The notes under the pieces were generated by a model. That model was not told where the DNA came from, did no database searches, and saw nothing but the letters and a program-made list of their open reading frames with translations. Shown piece after piece: positions 1-10,905 of a DNA stretch of 64,000 nt. Positions within the stretch are counted from its first letter, which is position 1, and every line of letters begins with the position of its first letter. Made by a program: the position numbers and the translations under genes. Source of the stretch: Apteryx mantelli (Eukaryota > Chordata > Aves > Apterygiformes > Apterygidae); assembly GCF_036417845.1 (NCBI RefSeq), contig NC_089994.1, positions 17,688,001 through 17,752,000 of the forward strand, written 5' to 3'.

Positions 1-620
1 TTCTCAGGAGATGCTATGTACTATGCATTAGGCTTTTTAGTGTTGCAGTTGCAAACTACACCACCACAAATATATACCTTCAATTTAAAATCAGAAGTTT
101 CAAGATTGTTCTGTTTTTTATTTCTGCTCCAAGAAATTTTAACCGTATCACCTTGTTCACAACCTCTATTGATTCATATTATCCTGTATATAGCAGCACA
201 GCTTTTTGACGACTCAGCTAAAAGCATGAACTTTTTTCCCTTGTGAAAGCATTAGAAATATAATTACTTGCTCTGAGAAAAGCACTACCAAACCCATATC
301 TTTTACTGCATACACAATATTGTACCAAACATAATCTTTTTGTACCTGTACAAATTTATTGAATAACCTTGACATCTGAGACCAATTAGAGAGTACAGGC
401 AAGCTGTAAATAAAAAAAAATGCTATATTTTTTTTAATTGTTTAGTTTGTCCATTTATTTATTAAAATATTTATTTGGCTCCTATTGAGTAGCATATGAA
501 AATCTCTACAAAGGCCAGAAAACTGATCTTTGTCCTTTAAGCAGCAAAGAGCATGGATCACTCAACTTATCAGCTACAATATGTAACATGCACTATATTT
601 GGGAAAAAAGATGTTTGTGG

Positions 621-684
621 AATTATCCTTTAGCATAAGTTTTCTAATATATAATTATCCTTTAGCATAAGTTTTCTAATACAT
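621..684. repeat. 32-bp tandem duplication, two copies
   Basis: Positions 621-652 and 653-684 are the same 32-bp unit with a single mismatch near its right end. The unit starts AATTATCCTTTAGC. The near-identity suggests a recent local duplication, for example by replication slippage. It lies inside HECTD4 intron 1 and shows no coding or promoter character. Confidence 0.95.
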
Positions 685-1187
685 CTCTATAAGGATAATT
701 AGAACATTACTTTAAAAAAGCCCAAAGGCAGAAGTCCATATCATAGAACAAGTCTAATCAAATTCAAAAAGGTCATCTTATGATAACTGATGGTAACAAC
801 AGCAACTGTGCTAAATATCAAATTAGGCTGTACTGGTGGTACATGCAAAGATTAGATAATGAAAATAAGCTTGAAAGGAAATGATCAAGATTTCAAAGAG
901 TCCTCTCAGAAGGCAAGTGAGATTGAAAGTGTCGTCAACTCCTGTAGAATACAAGCATCCTCTTACAAAGAGTTGTGTTGGTAACTCACACAACTGTAAA
1001 AATAACATTCCAAGGCTCACATTTGTAAGGTTATCTTTTTGTGCAGAATTAATTTCAAGAACTGACTTAATTTTGGTGTTACTCTTGAAAGCCATAAACA
1101 CTCTCAAAGAGGAATACTGGAGTATTTGGAGTGGAAGAGGATCCAAAAGACAGAGGAATAGGAAAGTTACAAGTCTGACATAAATGC

Positions 1188-1246
1188 CTGGATCAGCAGT
1201 TCCCAAGCCAGAGGTTGTAACCCCAACGGGGGTCAGCCACTTAGTA
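1188..1246. mobile_element. possible degraded hAT (Charlie-like) terminus
   Basis: The segment contains the run GCAGTTCCCAAGCCAGAGG followed by TTGTAACCCCAACGGGGGTC. This pattern, a CAG-GTTCCCAA start followed by a short GGTTGT/ACCCC inverted palindrome, resembles the ends of non-autonomous hAT elements of the Charlie group. I cannot see a matching far end or an 8-bp target duplication, so this is a weak call from pattern memory only. Confidence 0.25.
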
Positions 1247-4200
1247 AAAAGCCAATTGTTTATGCTGGCATTAGGGATTTCTAGCTTGACAGAAGTGAAG
1301 CTTGTAGATGGAAGTAGGGTCACAACCAGAAAAGATTTGGGAAGCACTGACCTAGATAATTACAGACAACTACTCTCTCTTTCAGCAGTCAGAGAAAAAT
1401 GACAATGTGTTTCTGCTAGTCTGCAAGGAAAATGGGTGAAAGTTAGAAGTTTAGCAGACATCTCCAAGTCTAAATCATTTTGACAGAGAGCACAAGTTTG
1501 TCACAGGATCGGCATATCCTGTTAAAACAGTATTGAACTTCAGATGTTCAACCTGTCACTAGAGGGCTAGCCCAGATCATATTGCAGGCAGGGGAAAGAA
1601 TGCCACCTTTATTTTTTGCACCTAATTTTGATTAAAATATATATATATAACGCAGAGCAACAGCTGCACAGTGGCATCTCATAGTCTACCCTTTTACAGT
1701 AATGGAGTGTGACAGGAGTCAAAACATCAGATGAGGACAGACATATACCTCAATAGCTATCTGTCTGGATCATGTATGAGCTACATTTCTAGCTTCACAT
1801 AAAAAGCAGGTATTTAGGACTTTTCTAGGCTAGCCAGGAAGGATGGCTAGAGGAGGTATTCAAATGACTTATTTCTGTTAGGGTGTTATGTAAAATGTAA
1901 AGTGTTTACAAGTTAACAGTGGAGCAACAGTTAACGTTCTACTCTATACTGTGACTATGTATTAGTTTGTTCTTTCTTACCACTTATTTCCTTGTGAAAA
2001 AATTAACTGGACCTCTCACCAGTTAGCTGAAGAACTGCTGATGCTGCAAATTTAAAACTACTGAAAATACTGGACACAAATTCAGAGATCAGAAAAGAGG
2101 CCTCCTCAAATGGAACAATGACAACAGTAATGTGCATCAACTATTTAACATAAACTGCCTAGAATCAAGTGGATGTTATTTACCATAATATCATGATCTA
2201 TATGAATAACCACTGTTCAGTAGTGTCCTTATAATTAGATTACCAAGGGTCAACATGTCAATTTATATTGCTGGCATTCTTATAAACCTCAGCACGCTGA
2301 CTCTTACACAGGGACAGATTAAACTAGATGGTTTAAGGGACCACTCATACATACGCTCAAACATACATCTTGCCCCTCTCCCAGAGGTTATCGTCCCTGT
2401 GACAGATGTCTGAAGGGGAGGATTCTGGAAGTGCTGCAGTTTCCATCGTGGCACATAAAGGACAGCTCACCTGCCATTCAGCTGCCCCTCCTGAGCAGGT
2501 ATTGACAACCAGGGCAGGGCCCGGACAAAATGGCACGGTAACATCTTCATTTGCTACCTGCTACTGCACATAAGGTAGTCTCAAAGAAATGCAAGACCAT
2601 GTGCACTTTGAAACTGGTTTCTCTACATGAATGGTTTTAAAATATGGGTGAAAAGGCTTGCATAATTGCTAACTCATCTAGACTTCTTTTTGACTAGAAG
2701 ATTTTAACAAGAAGCCCATCACAGCAGCAGCTTTTCTATGCACATCATTATGAAATCTATTAAAAAAAAAAGTAACTTTTTGATAATACATATACTTTAC
2801 AAATGCACTGATGAGCAGTCTTAAAAATTAGCATCTATTGTTTATATCCCATCAAATTTGAAAAAAAACCCAAACCCCCAAAACTCTTTAAACCTAAACA
2901 TACTCCTAGAACAAGCTGTCTTCAAAAGAGAAAGTTAAGACTTTTGTAACCTACTATCAAGGGAAAGAAAAAAAAAATCTTACGCAAGTCCAAATAACAG
3001 GCTTAAGTTTTCATAAAACTGTTTTGGCATAAGGCCAGCACTGTAACATTTTTTTTTTTTTATAAAGAAAGAAATGAAGGAGAAAGAAAGAAAATCTTTG
3101 AACAGAAGAACAAAAGAAACATACCCAAATATGTTGACATTATTCACTAATAAACTCTTTACGGGGATATTTAAGTTTTTTGATATGAAGTTCTTGATTA
3201 AAAATGTAGTATAGTATAAATGTAGTATATTTTTTCTTTTTTGCTTAATCAGGGTTCTGACTACTATTGACAAAGAAAGCACAAGAAGTGTATTAAAGAA
3301 GTTTACTAATCAAAGCAGCAGCTGCAGCATCTCCTACCCTTCTCCAATAACATATCCCAAGAGATGTCTATTTGGACCATTTTCAAATATGTTTTTTACA
3401 TGGCAAGTAGGAGTAGAAAGAGTGCAAATGAGCTATTTAGTGAATTAGTTGATTCCATGACCACTGTCAAATAAGATGCATGCACCTATTTCCACAAAAT
3501 GGCTCCTCAAAGCCATTCCAGTTTGCTAAGGTAGCCTATTTTTTGCACAAAGTCACAGAAAAGTTACAAGCAAGTTAATTTACATTTATGTTACTTGAAA
3601 TTTCAAGGTTTTTTTTTTTAAACTCCCTCCTCTCAATGCCCCAAACTAAAAAAGATTTTACAATCAAAACCTGAAAAATAAGTCACTTGTGGTCACAAAT
3701 TTTTAGTGGAAGAAAATAAAATGCTTTAATATTCTGTGCCTTAAAATTATAGATCAAAATGAGTACCATAGCAAAGAGTAATTTTTATTTCAGTTCCACA
3801 CTGCAAGCATGCACAGCATACAGAAATGGAAAGATAACATGAATCAGTGGCATAGGAATGCTGAAACACTCTTTATGAAAGCATTATAAAGACTAGGATA
3901 CAGTGACACTAATTCCATCCCTGCCTCCCCCAACTGATTATTGTTTCAGAGCCTTTCCTAACATTAACAAAAAATTCTGCAGTGCTAAAGTGGTTGTCAA
4001 GTGAAGCTATTTGTCAAGTTTCATGCTGAAACATATTTCTGGTCTAGCTTGTAAGATCTTAAAATAAAGAGATTTATTTTTTCCTCAAAAAGGGTATCCT
4101 TTATAACCATATGACAGGATAATAATGCTGTGGGAGTGGCTAGCTTTCTAACACAGTTGTTAGATATGATGCTGTTTCTAGAACTATGTAATTGTATTTG

Positions 4201-5472
4201 AGACTGTATTTCAATTCCAACCGCACTGAATGCCAAAGTGGACTCTGATCACAAGGGAGAATCATTCTACGCTTATACATATGCTTATAGAGATAAGTCA
4301 TCCACCTTAAAAGTCTCTTTTCCTGTTCATGTGATACTTGCCAACATCCATTTCATGGTAGCAGCCAAGGCTATCTAGACCCAACTGCCAGTGTCACATC
4401 ACACAGAAATAAAAATGCACATTCAGCAAGAAAAAAAACCACCATCTTTCCTTAGATAGGGCTGCAGGAAGTTTTCATAAACACCATAAAGACTTCATGT
4501 CACAGGTCTAACAACGATGTTGTCAGAACAGCAAGCCTCTGCATCTGGCACGGCTCATAAGTTCTTCTCAGCAACCCCCCAGTTAGCAGCCAAAGCCTCA
4601 CGAAAGGGTTTTGCGGCCTAAATGCTTGTGATCTAACAGACCACATAGCTGAAGCTCCTGCTGAACCATCCCTTCTCAGCTCCTCTGACAAAGACCCTGT
4701 GTCATTGCAAGCCACACTGCCGGAGAAGAGGGCGGGGTGAGAGAGAAGGCAGGCACACAGGGAAGGAAAAATGCAGTCTACAAAACAGATGTAACCTACA
4801 ATCCATGACACTCAGTCCTTCACTGTCTCCTTATAAGACAAAACAGCTGTACAATTTGCCAACAACAGCCAAGATCCCCAGCAGGTATCAGAAGGCAAAA
4901 AGCTAGAGTAAAAATCTCAGCTGTCTTCCTTGCTTTTTAAAAATGATCACTAGCAACACCTTAAACACAATACCTAGACATCCCAGTACCCTAAGCATCT
5001 TATTATTGGCAGAATAATTACCAGCCATAAAAAAGTAACAGCAAAAAGATACAAAACAGTAAACAAAAATACCTGAGCCAAAGACCACCTTGAAATGCAT
5101 GAGTGTGGTTGAGATTTTCTAATCCTACTGATTCAAAACAAGGAGATAGCGCCAATTCCTCACCCTCCATCTTCATTAGCTCCTCACCACCCTGCTGCCC
5201 AGCTCCACTTTCATCATTTTTTCAAATAAATTAGACTTGAAACAAGCGGGACCGCCTCAATACTCGGTGGCTCCTTGCCCCAAATCTTTCCCCCCCTCCA
5301 TCCGCATCCACCACCCTCCATCCCAGCCCCCCCTTCCTCCCCTAGTCATTCTCCCTCCAGTCCCCATCATCACCGGCCTCCTCCTCCTCTCCCCGGGCCC
5401 TCACCGCCGCTCTCCCCCCCCCGGGCCCCCCCCGGTCGCTTCCCTCAGCCCGGGGGCCGCGGCCTGGCTCAC

Positions 5473-5643
5473 CTCCAGCTCGGTGTCGCCGGGCTCGGCC
5501 ACCCCGACGATCTCGCTGGGCAGCTCGGCCAGGTCGGTGACCCGGATCAGCCCGTCGTGCAGGAAGATGGTCTCCTCCTTCACCGAGAGCCACTGGGCCG
5601 AGTCGGTGGCCGCCGCCGCCGAGGCGGCCGCCGGGGAGCCCAT
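5473..5643 (-). CDS. HECTD4: HECTD4 first coding exon (N-terminal 57 residues, partial gene)
   Basis: The frame opens at an ATG (5643-5641) in a good Kozak context (GCGCCATGG) and runs 57 codons to a donor reading CTGGAG|GTGAGC, ending in phase 0. The peptide has an Ala-rich start, then a sequence including WLSVKEETIFLHDGLIRVTD and ends in GDTELE. From memory this matches the N-terminus of the giant HECT-domain protein HECTD4, a predicted E3 ubiquitin ligase of about 4,000 residues. Gene order supports it: in human 12q24, HECTD4 lies next to RPL6 on the same strand, as here. The HECT catalytic domain is at the far C-terminus and outside the window. An in-frame ATG exists upstream (5991), but it sits in GC-rich leader without a conserved look, so I prefer 5643. 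The splice end is clear; the gene name rests on recalled similarity plus synteny. Confidence 0.8.
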
Positions 5644-6200
5644 GGCGCGGGCGGCGGCGGCGGGGGGGCTCGGCAGCGCTGAGGCGAGGCGGGTCCCGCT
5701 ACCCCCCCATGGCGGGGGCAGGGCGGGGGCAGGCGGGTCCCCAGCGGCCTGGGTGCCGGCGAGCCGGAGCGCGGCGGGCAGCAGGGAGGCGCGGCGCGCT
5801 GCCACCGCGGCGCCAGCGGCCCGGGGACCTGCGGGAGCCGCCGTGCCCGCTGCGCCGCCGCCACGTCCCGCTCCCTCCTCACACACACAGGTGACAGCGC
5901 GACGCCATGTTGGGGGGGGGCGGGGAGGGGGGGGGAGCTGAGGCGCGCCCGGCATGCACCGCGCGGGGAACAATACACCCTTCCCCCCCACCCAGCGCCG
6001 CGGGGCCCCGCCCCCCGCAGCGCCCCGCCTCCCCCCGCAGCGCCCCGCCTCCCCCCGCAGCGCCCCGCCTCCCCCCAGTGCCCGTCAGGGCCGCGGGCGC
6101 GCGCGGAGCTTCCCGCCTCTGAGGGGAGCTGCGCGCGCGCCTCGGCCCTGGCGCGAGGGCTGCTCCCCTCAGCGCCTCTCCTCACCCCGATGGTGGTTTC
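5644..6200 (-). promoter_or_regulatory. HECTD4: HECTD4 CpG-island promoter and 5' leader
   Basis: This is an extremely GC- and CpG-rich block just upstream of the HECTD4 start, with many GC boxes (CCCCGCC) and no TATA box, typical of a dispersed housekeeping promoter. It includes an AACATGGCGTCGC segment (minus strand, about 5899-5911) resembling a YY1 site. The transcription start cannot be fixed from sequence. Long open frames on both strands here are a by-product of high GC. Confidence 0.65.
6007..6076. repeat. 20-bp GC-box tandem repeat in HECTD4 promoter
   Basis: The unit CGCCCCGCCTCCCCCCGCAG occurs perfectly at 6021-6040 and 6041-6060. A partial copy precedes it (6007-6020) and another follows (6061-6076). 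Each unit carries a CCCCGCC Sp1/KLF-type GC box, so copy number could change the number of binding sites at this promoter. Confidence 0.9.
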
Positions 6201-6420
6201 CCTCAGCGCTTCCCCTCACCAGCGCCTCTCCTCGCCCCCAGGGCTGCTCCCCTCAGTGCCTCGCCCCAGGAGAGGTCTCTTTTCCCTCAGAGTTGCTCTC
6301 TTCAGCAGTTTCCGTCGTGGCTAGTCAGAGCCCCTCTGAATTTTACCCTTTTCCCCTAAGGACTGATTCCCTCCTGGTGCCTCAACTTCCCCTCAGGGTA
6401 GCTTCTCCTCTCCTGGCACC
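6157..6420. repeat. degenerate CT-rich repeat with 84-bp spacing
   Basis: The phrase GGGCTGCTCCCCTCAG occurs at 6157 and again at 6241, each followed by a GCCTC-type tail. Similar CCTCAGCGC and CCTCAG phrases recur through about 6420. It appears to be an old, diverged CT-rich tandem repeat beside the HECTD4 CpG island. Confidence 0.55.
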
Positions 6421-9400
6421 TCTGGTCACCCCTTTTTGTCTGCCTTCTGGAAATAAGGCCCTTTTCTTCTCCCTGAATTAACCCCCTGTTCTCCCTTCCC
6501 CTGCCTTGCCTTCCTCTCCATCAGCTCCCTGAGGGAATCCTGTCGGGGAGTCTTTTCCTGAAGGACTGTGCATGAGCAGGTAGGTGCCCTCAAATCTGTA
6601 CCTGCAGATTTGTGTATGTAGTGAGCATGCCAGAGGGTGCTAAGCAAAAGTTTTGCAACATCGCAGTACATGTGGAAAGAAAAAAAAAAGGGAGATCCAA
6701 AGAAAAATTGACCCTTCTTCTCTCTCTCTTTTGTTCACTGTCATGTAACCTTCCTGTTTTCCGCCAGTGTAATTTCACACTCAGCCGATGCACCTCCGCC
6801 TGAGCCTGCTCAGAGAGGTGGGCACAGACCTGCCCAACGGGGTGCACACAAATGTACCTTGCTGTTCAGCAGTGTATGTGCATGTGGAACAAATCATGAT
6901 AACAAGAAAGACGTGGTTGATAAAGGTTAAATATTTTTAGTGTACATTTACTGTGGGGATTCCCACTGCAAGTGGCTGCCTTTTATGAAACAGTGACCGT
7001 GCACAACTGAATAGAGATGGAGCACTACAGATTTATTTACCTGTTTGATCAGATTATTTACAGTAATATATTGTTGCATTATAACAAATGTGCTGTGGTA
7101 TTTGGGGAAAAAATGAATTCAAAACTGTAGTAAAATGAGATCTGATGCAAGTGCTGTATGTCCTATTAAATCTTGTTGGGAAGAAGTATTTTTGCCATGT
7201 AATGGACCAGCATTTGCATCTCAACCCCCATAAATAATCTCTCTATCACTGGCTCAGCAGTGTGAGGATGCAAACAACTGCCTAGTTCTTGTTTAAGGTC
7301 AGTGCAGAAAAAACATGGTTCAAAGAAGTTCATACAAGCAGTTTGCTACTGATCTGTGTGGTAACTCAGTACGCTGTGTTTGGTAGCATATCACTACCGT
7401 TCGTGTATTAGAGAGCAGAAGAGTCTCCAGGTTTGGTTTTATTATGGAAATAGGTATTGTTTTCCTCGGCACTAGAGATGCACAAAGGTGAGAATGAGTT
7501 CTCATTTTCGAAAGGGGAGAGTTGGTATCAAATGTTTTTGTAAGAGAGAGGCAGTTCATGGGTATATATTATTTTTGGTCAAGACATGACACAGAGAACA
7601 ATGGCTGCAGATGGACATATCCATAGATATGAAATCCATCGTGATCCTCTCTTGGGAGCTCTGCTAGTAGTCAGGGAGAAGGCTGAGCTTTGAAGATTTC
7701 TTGGCAGGTGGGACCTGGCAGCTGACTTCTGGCTGTTGAGATAAGCTGTGCTCACAAGGTCTCCTTGGAGAAATAGGAAAGCTGCTGAGGTTAGATTAGT
7801 CACAATATTTTATTACAAGGTAATGACTGGTGTTATTGTTTTGTTACTGGGGTAGGAGTTTTACCTTGTTTTCATTCATTCATATAAGACAGAATAGAGA
7901 AAGAGAGGAAAAGTGTGTTTACATTTTAGTGGGAGTAACACTGAAAAAACTCATTCTGTCTATCTTCAGATTTTCTAATACTGTCACTGTACTAGTTGAA
8001 TATCTTCCACCAAATCAATAGAAATAGCAGAGCTGGGAATAAAATAGGATGTTCACTTAACAAGCAACACTCATACAAGAAAGGCTTGTCAACAGGAAAA
8101 ATGTGCGTTTCCTAGAGATGGTTGGGCTTTGGATGCATCTGTTGTTCCCTGAAGGACTGTTTCATAGCTGGGTAACCCCCGGCTGAAAATTCTTTGTCTC
8201 CACCTTTCATATGCTCCCTCCAGGGCTTTATGGACTGCTTTATCCCAGAGGACTATGGTTGTCACAGTAGCTCCCAGATGGAGAATCAGGGTTTGATATA
8301 GCTGTCGATTCAATCCGCTAATTGCTTTGAAATACAAACCAAGGCCTTGTATTTGAATAAGGAGCTGACTCAGAGCTAGAGGAGAGGTTTGTGTAGCTCT
8401 GGACGCATTCATGCCAGGCCAAGCACAGAAAAAGGTGTATGGTTGCACTGTATACTGGCCAAAGTCTGCGCTTTGTCATTTGGGGGGTGATGAACAATTT
8501 CTTGCAGCACAGCCAGGCTCCAAGGATCCCAATACATGTGTTTCAGCAAGAGGTAAGTAACCTGACCTGCCCCTGGAGTAAAAAGCAGGCCACTTAACTG
8601 TAAATTGGAGATAGTGCAGACATTTTAGAAATCCCTTTTAGCCGTATTTGACTGAAGACAAGCTGAACACAAGAATTTTTTTACCATTTTGTAATTATTT
8701 ATTTGTTTATTTGGAGTTCTTTTGAATTTTAGAGTATTTGATCTGACAAATCAAAGTTAAAAATCAGTTCTTGAATTAATATACAGTGCTAAATCTGAGA
8801 AATGTGTCCTGTCCTGCTTCAGTGCGGGTTAATAAAATAATTATTAGTAAACGTAAGCTTCTCTTCTTCTATTTCCATATCCTGTTTTCTTTTATTCCTC
8901 TCTCTTACGGAGCACTAACTTATCCTACATACCCAGCATTCAGGAATTAACAGCGTATTGTACGAGCTATAAGCTTACATAACATGGAATGCTGCCATAG
9001 CTTTATACAAGAATTTTCAGTATTAAGGCCCTGATCCTGTAATGAATTCTGCAAATATAAAGCAGTCTGCCTGGCATCTGGTACAGAAGACCTTGTATAA
9101 TGTAATGACAAAATAAATATTATTCTTGTTCTGCATGTAACCAGAAAATGTCAGCCACTGTAACTTCAATGTAGCATTCAGAAGATTACTGCAATAACTA
9201 CAAAGAAGCGTTGTACTACATTATGAGAGATGGCGTGACTTAAAAACAGAATAAAATAATTTCGTGACATAAATCACCAAGCTGAAGAAGTAAAATCCTT
9301 AACTTGTAAATAGGCTAGTACAGAAAATCAGTCTTTTGCTTTAATTATTTTTGAGCAGATTGGTCAGCTGTCTACAGCTGGGTCCCTACTGCTTGAGCTG

Positions 9401-10325
9401 TGTTTGTGTCTGCCTCTGGTGGCCAGATTCTGGAATGATCTTATGTGTGGGGTCCCCAGTCCTGCAGCTGATTGTGCCCTTGTTCTTCCCTGTTCATCGC
9501 TGTTACGGAGATTTAGCATAGGACGTTCGCGGTCCATGGGCAGACGTTCAGTCCTGTGAGCTGAAAATGGAAATTCACTATTCTTGCCTGGAAAGGACTA
9601 TTTGCCTATTATGTAACTTAATTTAAAGGATCATTGTCTTGGCCTCCAGTTTAATTTTGTGTTAACACAGTTGTAATGTATGAGGAAAATAGTTTTCATC
9701 CTAAGGCTTTGCTGTATGTGTTTCTGTTAATTTAGAAATGCCCATTTTAGCTTTAATGTCCTTTGTGGCACTGAAAAAATGTGTAAAACAGAAGAAATAG
9801 CTGCTATTTATATGTGATCTACAATAACCGGATTTCCATACCCTGAATCCTGGCTCCTCTGCCTTACATACCTATTACGTCTGATTTAGGGAGCCCTAAA
9901 GCCATCATTAATAATGCCACTATGCAAGGAATACTGGCATTTCTAGGCACAGTAACTACTGTTAAAAAATATGGTTTGTTTCTCTCTATGCAAAACTTAG
10001 AAAGGATAGAGGTGGAAAAATCAGTATTTGACAGAGGAGAAAGGAGAAACTAAATAGTGAAATAAAATAATTTCAAACTTCTGAAATTCATTTCAATTGC
10101 AAAGGAAAAATATTCACATTTTGATATGTTAACAATAATCTCTGAATAAGGCTCTGACATAGCAAGGTAGGTAAGAAGAACAAATAAAAAGAGATTTTAT
10201 TAAAATGAGTAGGGACAATTTTATTATAGGAAACATGAATATGAATCATCCTGCTGGCAAACAGCCTTAGCTAAAATGGACATGAAGCAAATGTAAAGGT
10301 AAATTATAGAAACATAATAAAAAAA
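6421..10325. other. Intergenic spacer upstream of HECTD4; no gene seen
   Basis: Composition drops quickly from the CpG island to AT-rich DNA. Open frames are short (under 120 codons) and without recognisable domains or convincing splice sites. No RNA gene is evident. Confidence 0.6.
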
Positions 10326-10905
10326 AAAAGGCTGGACTGTTTTCTTAGAGGTCATTTAATCCAGTCCTGTGATCCAAGCCTGGATCAACTGCAACTACAC
10401 TACTTTTGTCCCATCTAGAATGATGGAGACTCCATCTGCTGTCTTTTCCACTATTGAATTTTCTTTACTGTTAGAGAGTTTACTAATGCTTAATTGAACA
10501 TGTGGTACTGTAATTCAAGCTTTTTAGTTTTTGTTCCAGCCATCATAGGCATGGAGAACAGTTTATTTCCATCCCCTTATCTGCAGCCTCTTTCCATGTG
10601 TGAAGGCTGTAACCGCACCTCCTCTCAGTCTTCTCTGCTCTGAATAACCCCAGTCCTTTCAGACTTTCTCTCCGTCACCTGTTCTAGAAGTCTGATCAAT
10701 TTTGCTCTTTGGTATTTCCTCCAATTGGTCCACATCTCTCTTGAGCTGATAGTACTTCAGATAAGGCCTTAGTGCTAAGTGGGCTGGACATATTACTTCC
10801 TATATCTTCTGTGCAATACTCCTGTTAAGTGTCTCAATGTGATGTTTGCTTCTTCTGCAGCTGTATGCTATTATTGACTCATGTTCAGCTTATGAATGAA
10901 ATAAC
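10326..10905 (-). mobile_element. degraded CR1 LINE fragment (minus orientation)
   Basis: Read on the plus strand, the text follows the familiar antisense CR1 layout. A GGCTGGACTG / GAGGTCATTTAATCCAGTCC start is followed by CTGAATAACCCCAGTCC, then AGGCCTTAGTGCTAAG, and a GACTCATGTTCAGCT end. These segments resemble the avian CR1 3' region in this order and spacing, so the element itself lies on the minus strand. It is heavily mutated and non-functional. The identification is from pattern memory; edges are approximate. Confidence 0.65.

Larger units (their letters stand above)
1..5472 (-). other. HECTD4: HECTD4 intron 1 (part)
   Basis: This AT-rich stretch lies downstream, on the minus strand, of the donor that closes the first HECTD4 coding exon, so it is read as intron 1 continuing past the left edge. 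I found no second coding exon with a matching phase-0 acceptor. It contains a 32-bp tandem duplication at 621-684 and a possible hAT transposon end near 1190-1245. Small open frames here have no domain or splice support. Coding exons further into the gene lie outside the window. Confidence 0.6.

Noticed and set aside
823-1347. 174-codon minus-strand open frame in HECTD4 intron 1
   Set aside because: It starts at GTG, not ATG. The nearest acceptor (TATCTAG) would join out of phase with exon 1 and hit a stop early. One or so frames of this length are expected by chance on six frames of 64 kb, and part overlaps a possible hAT end.
5237-5941. 234-codon plus-strand Pro/Ala-rich open frame
   Set aside because: It is the antisense shadow of the HECTD4 first exon and CpG island; high GC removes stop codons. 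No domain and no splice logic.
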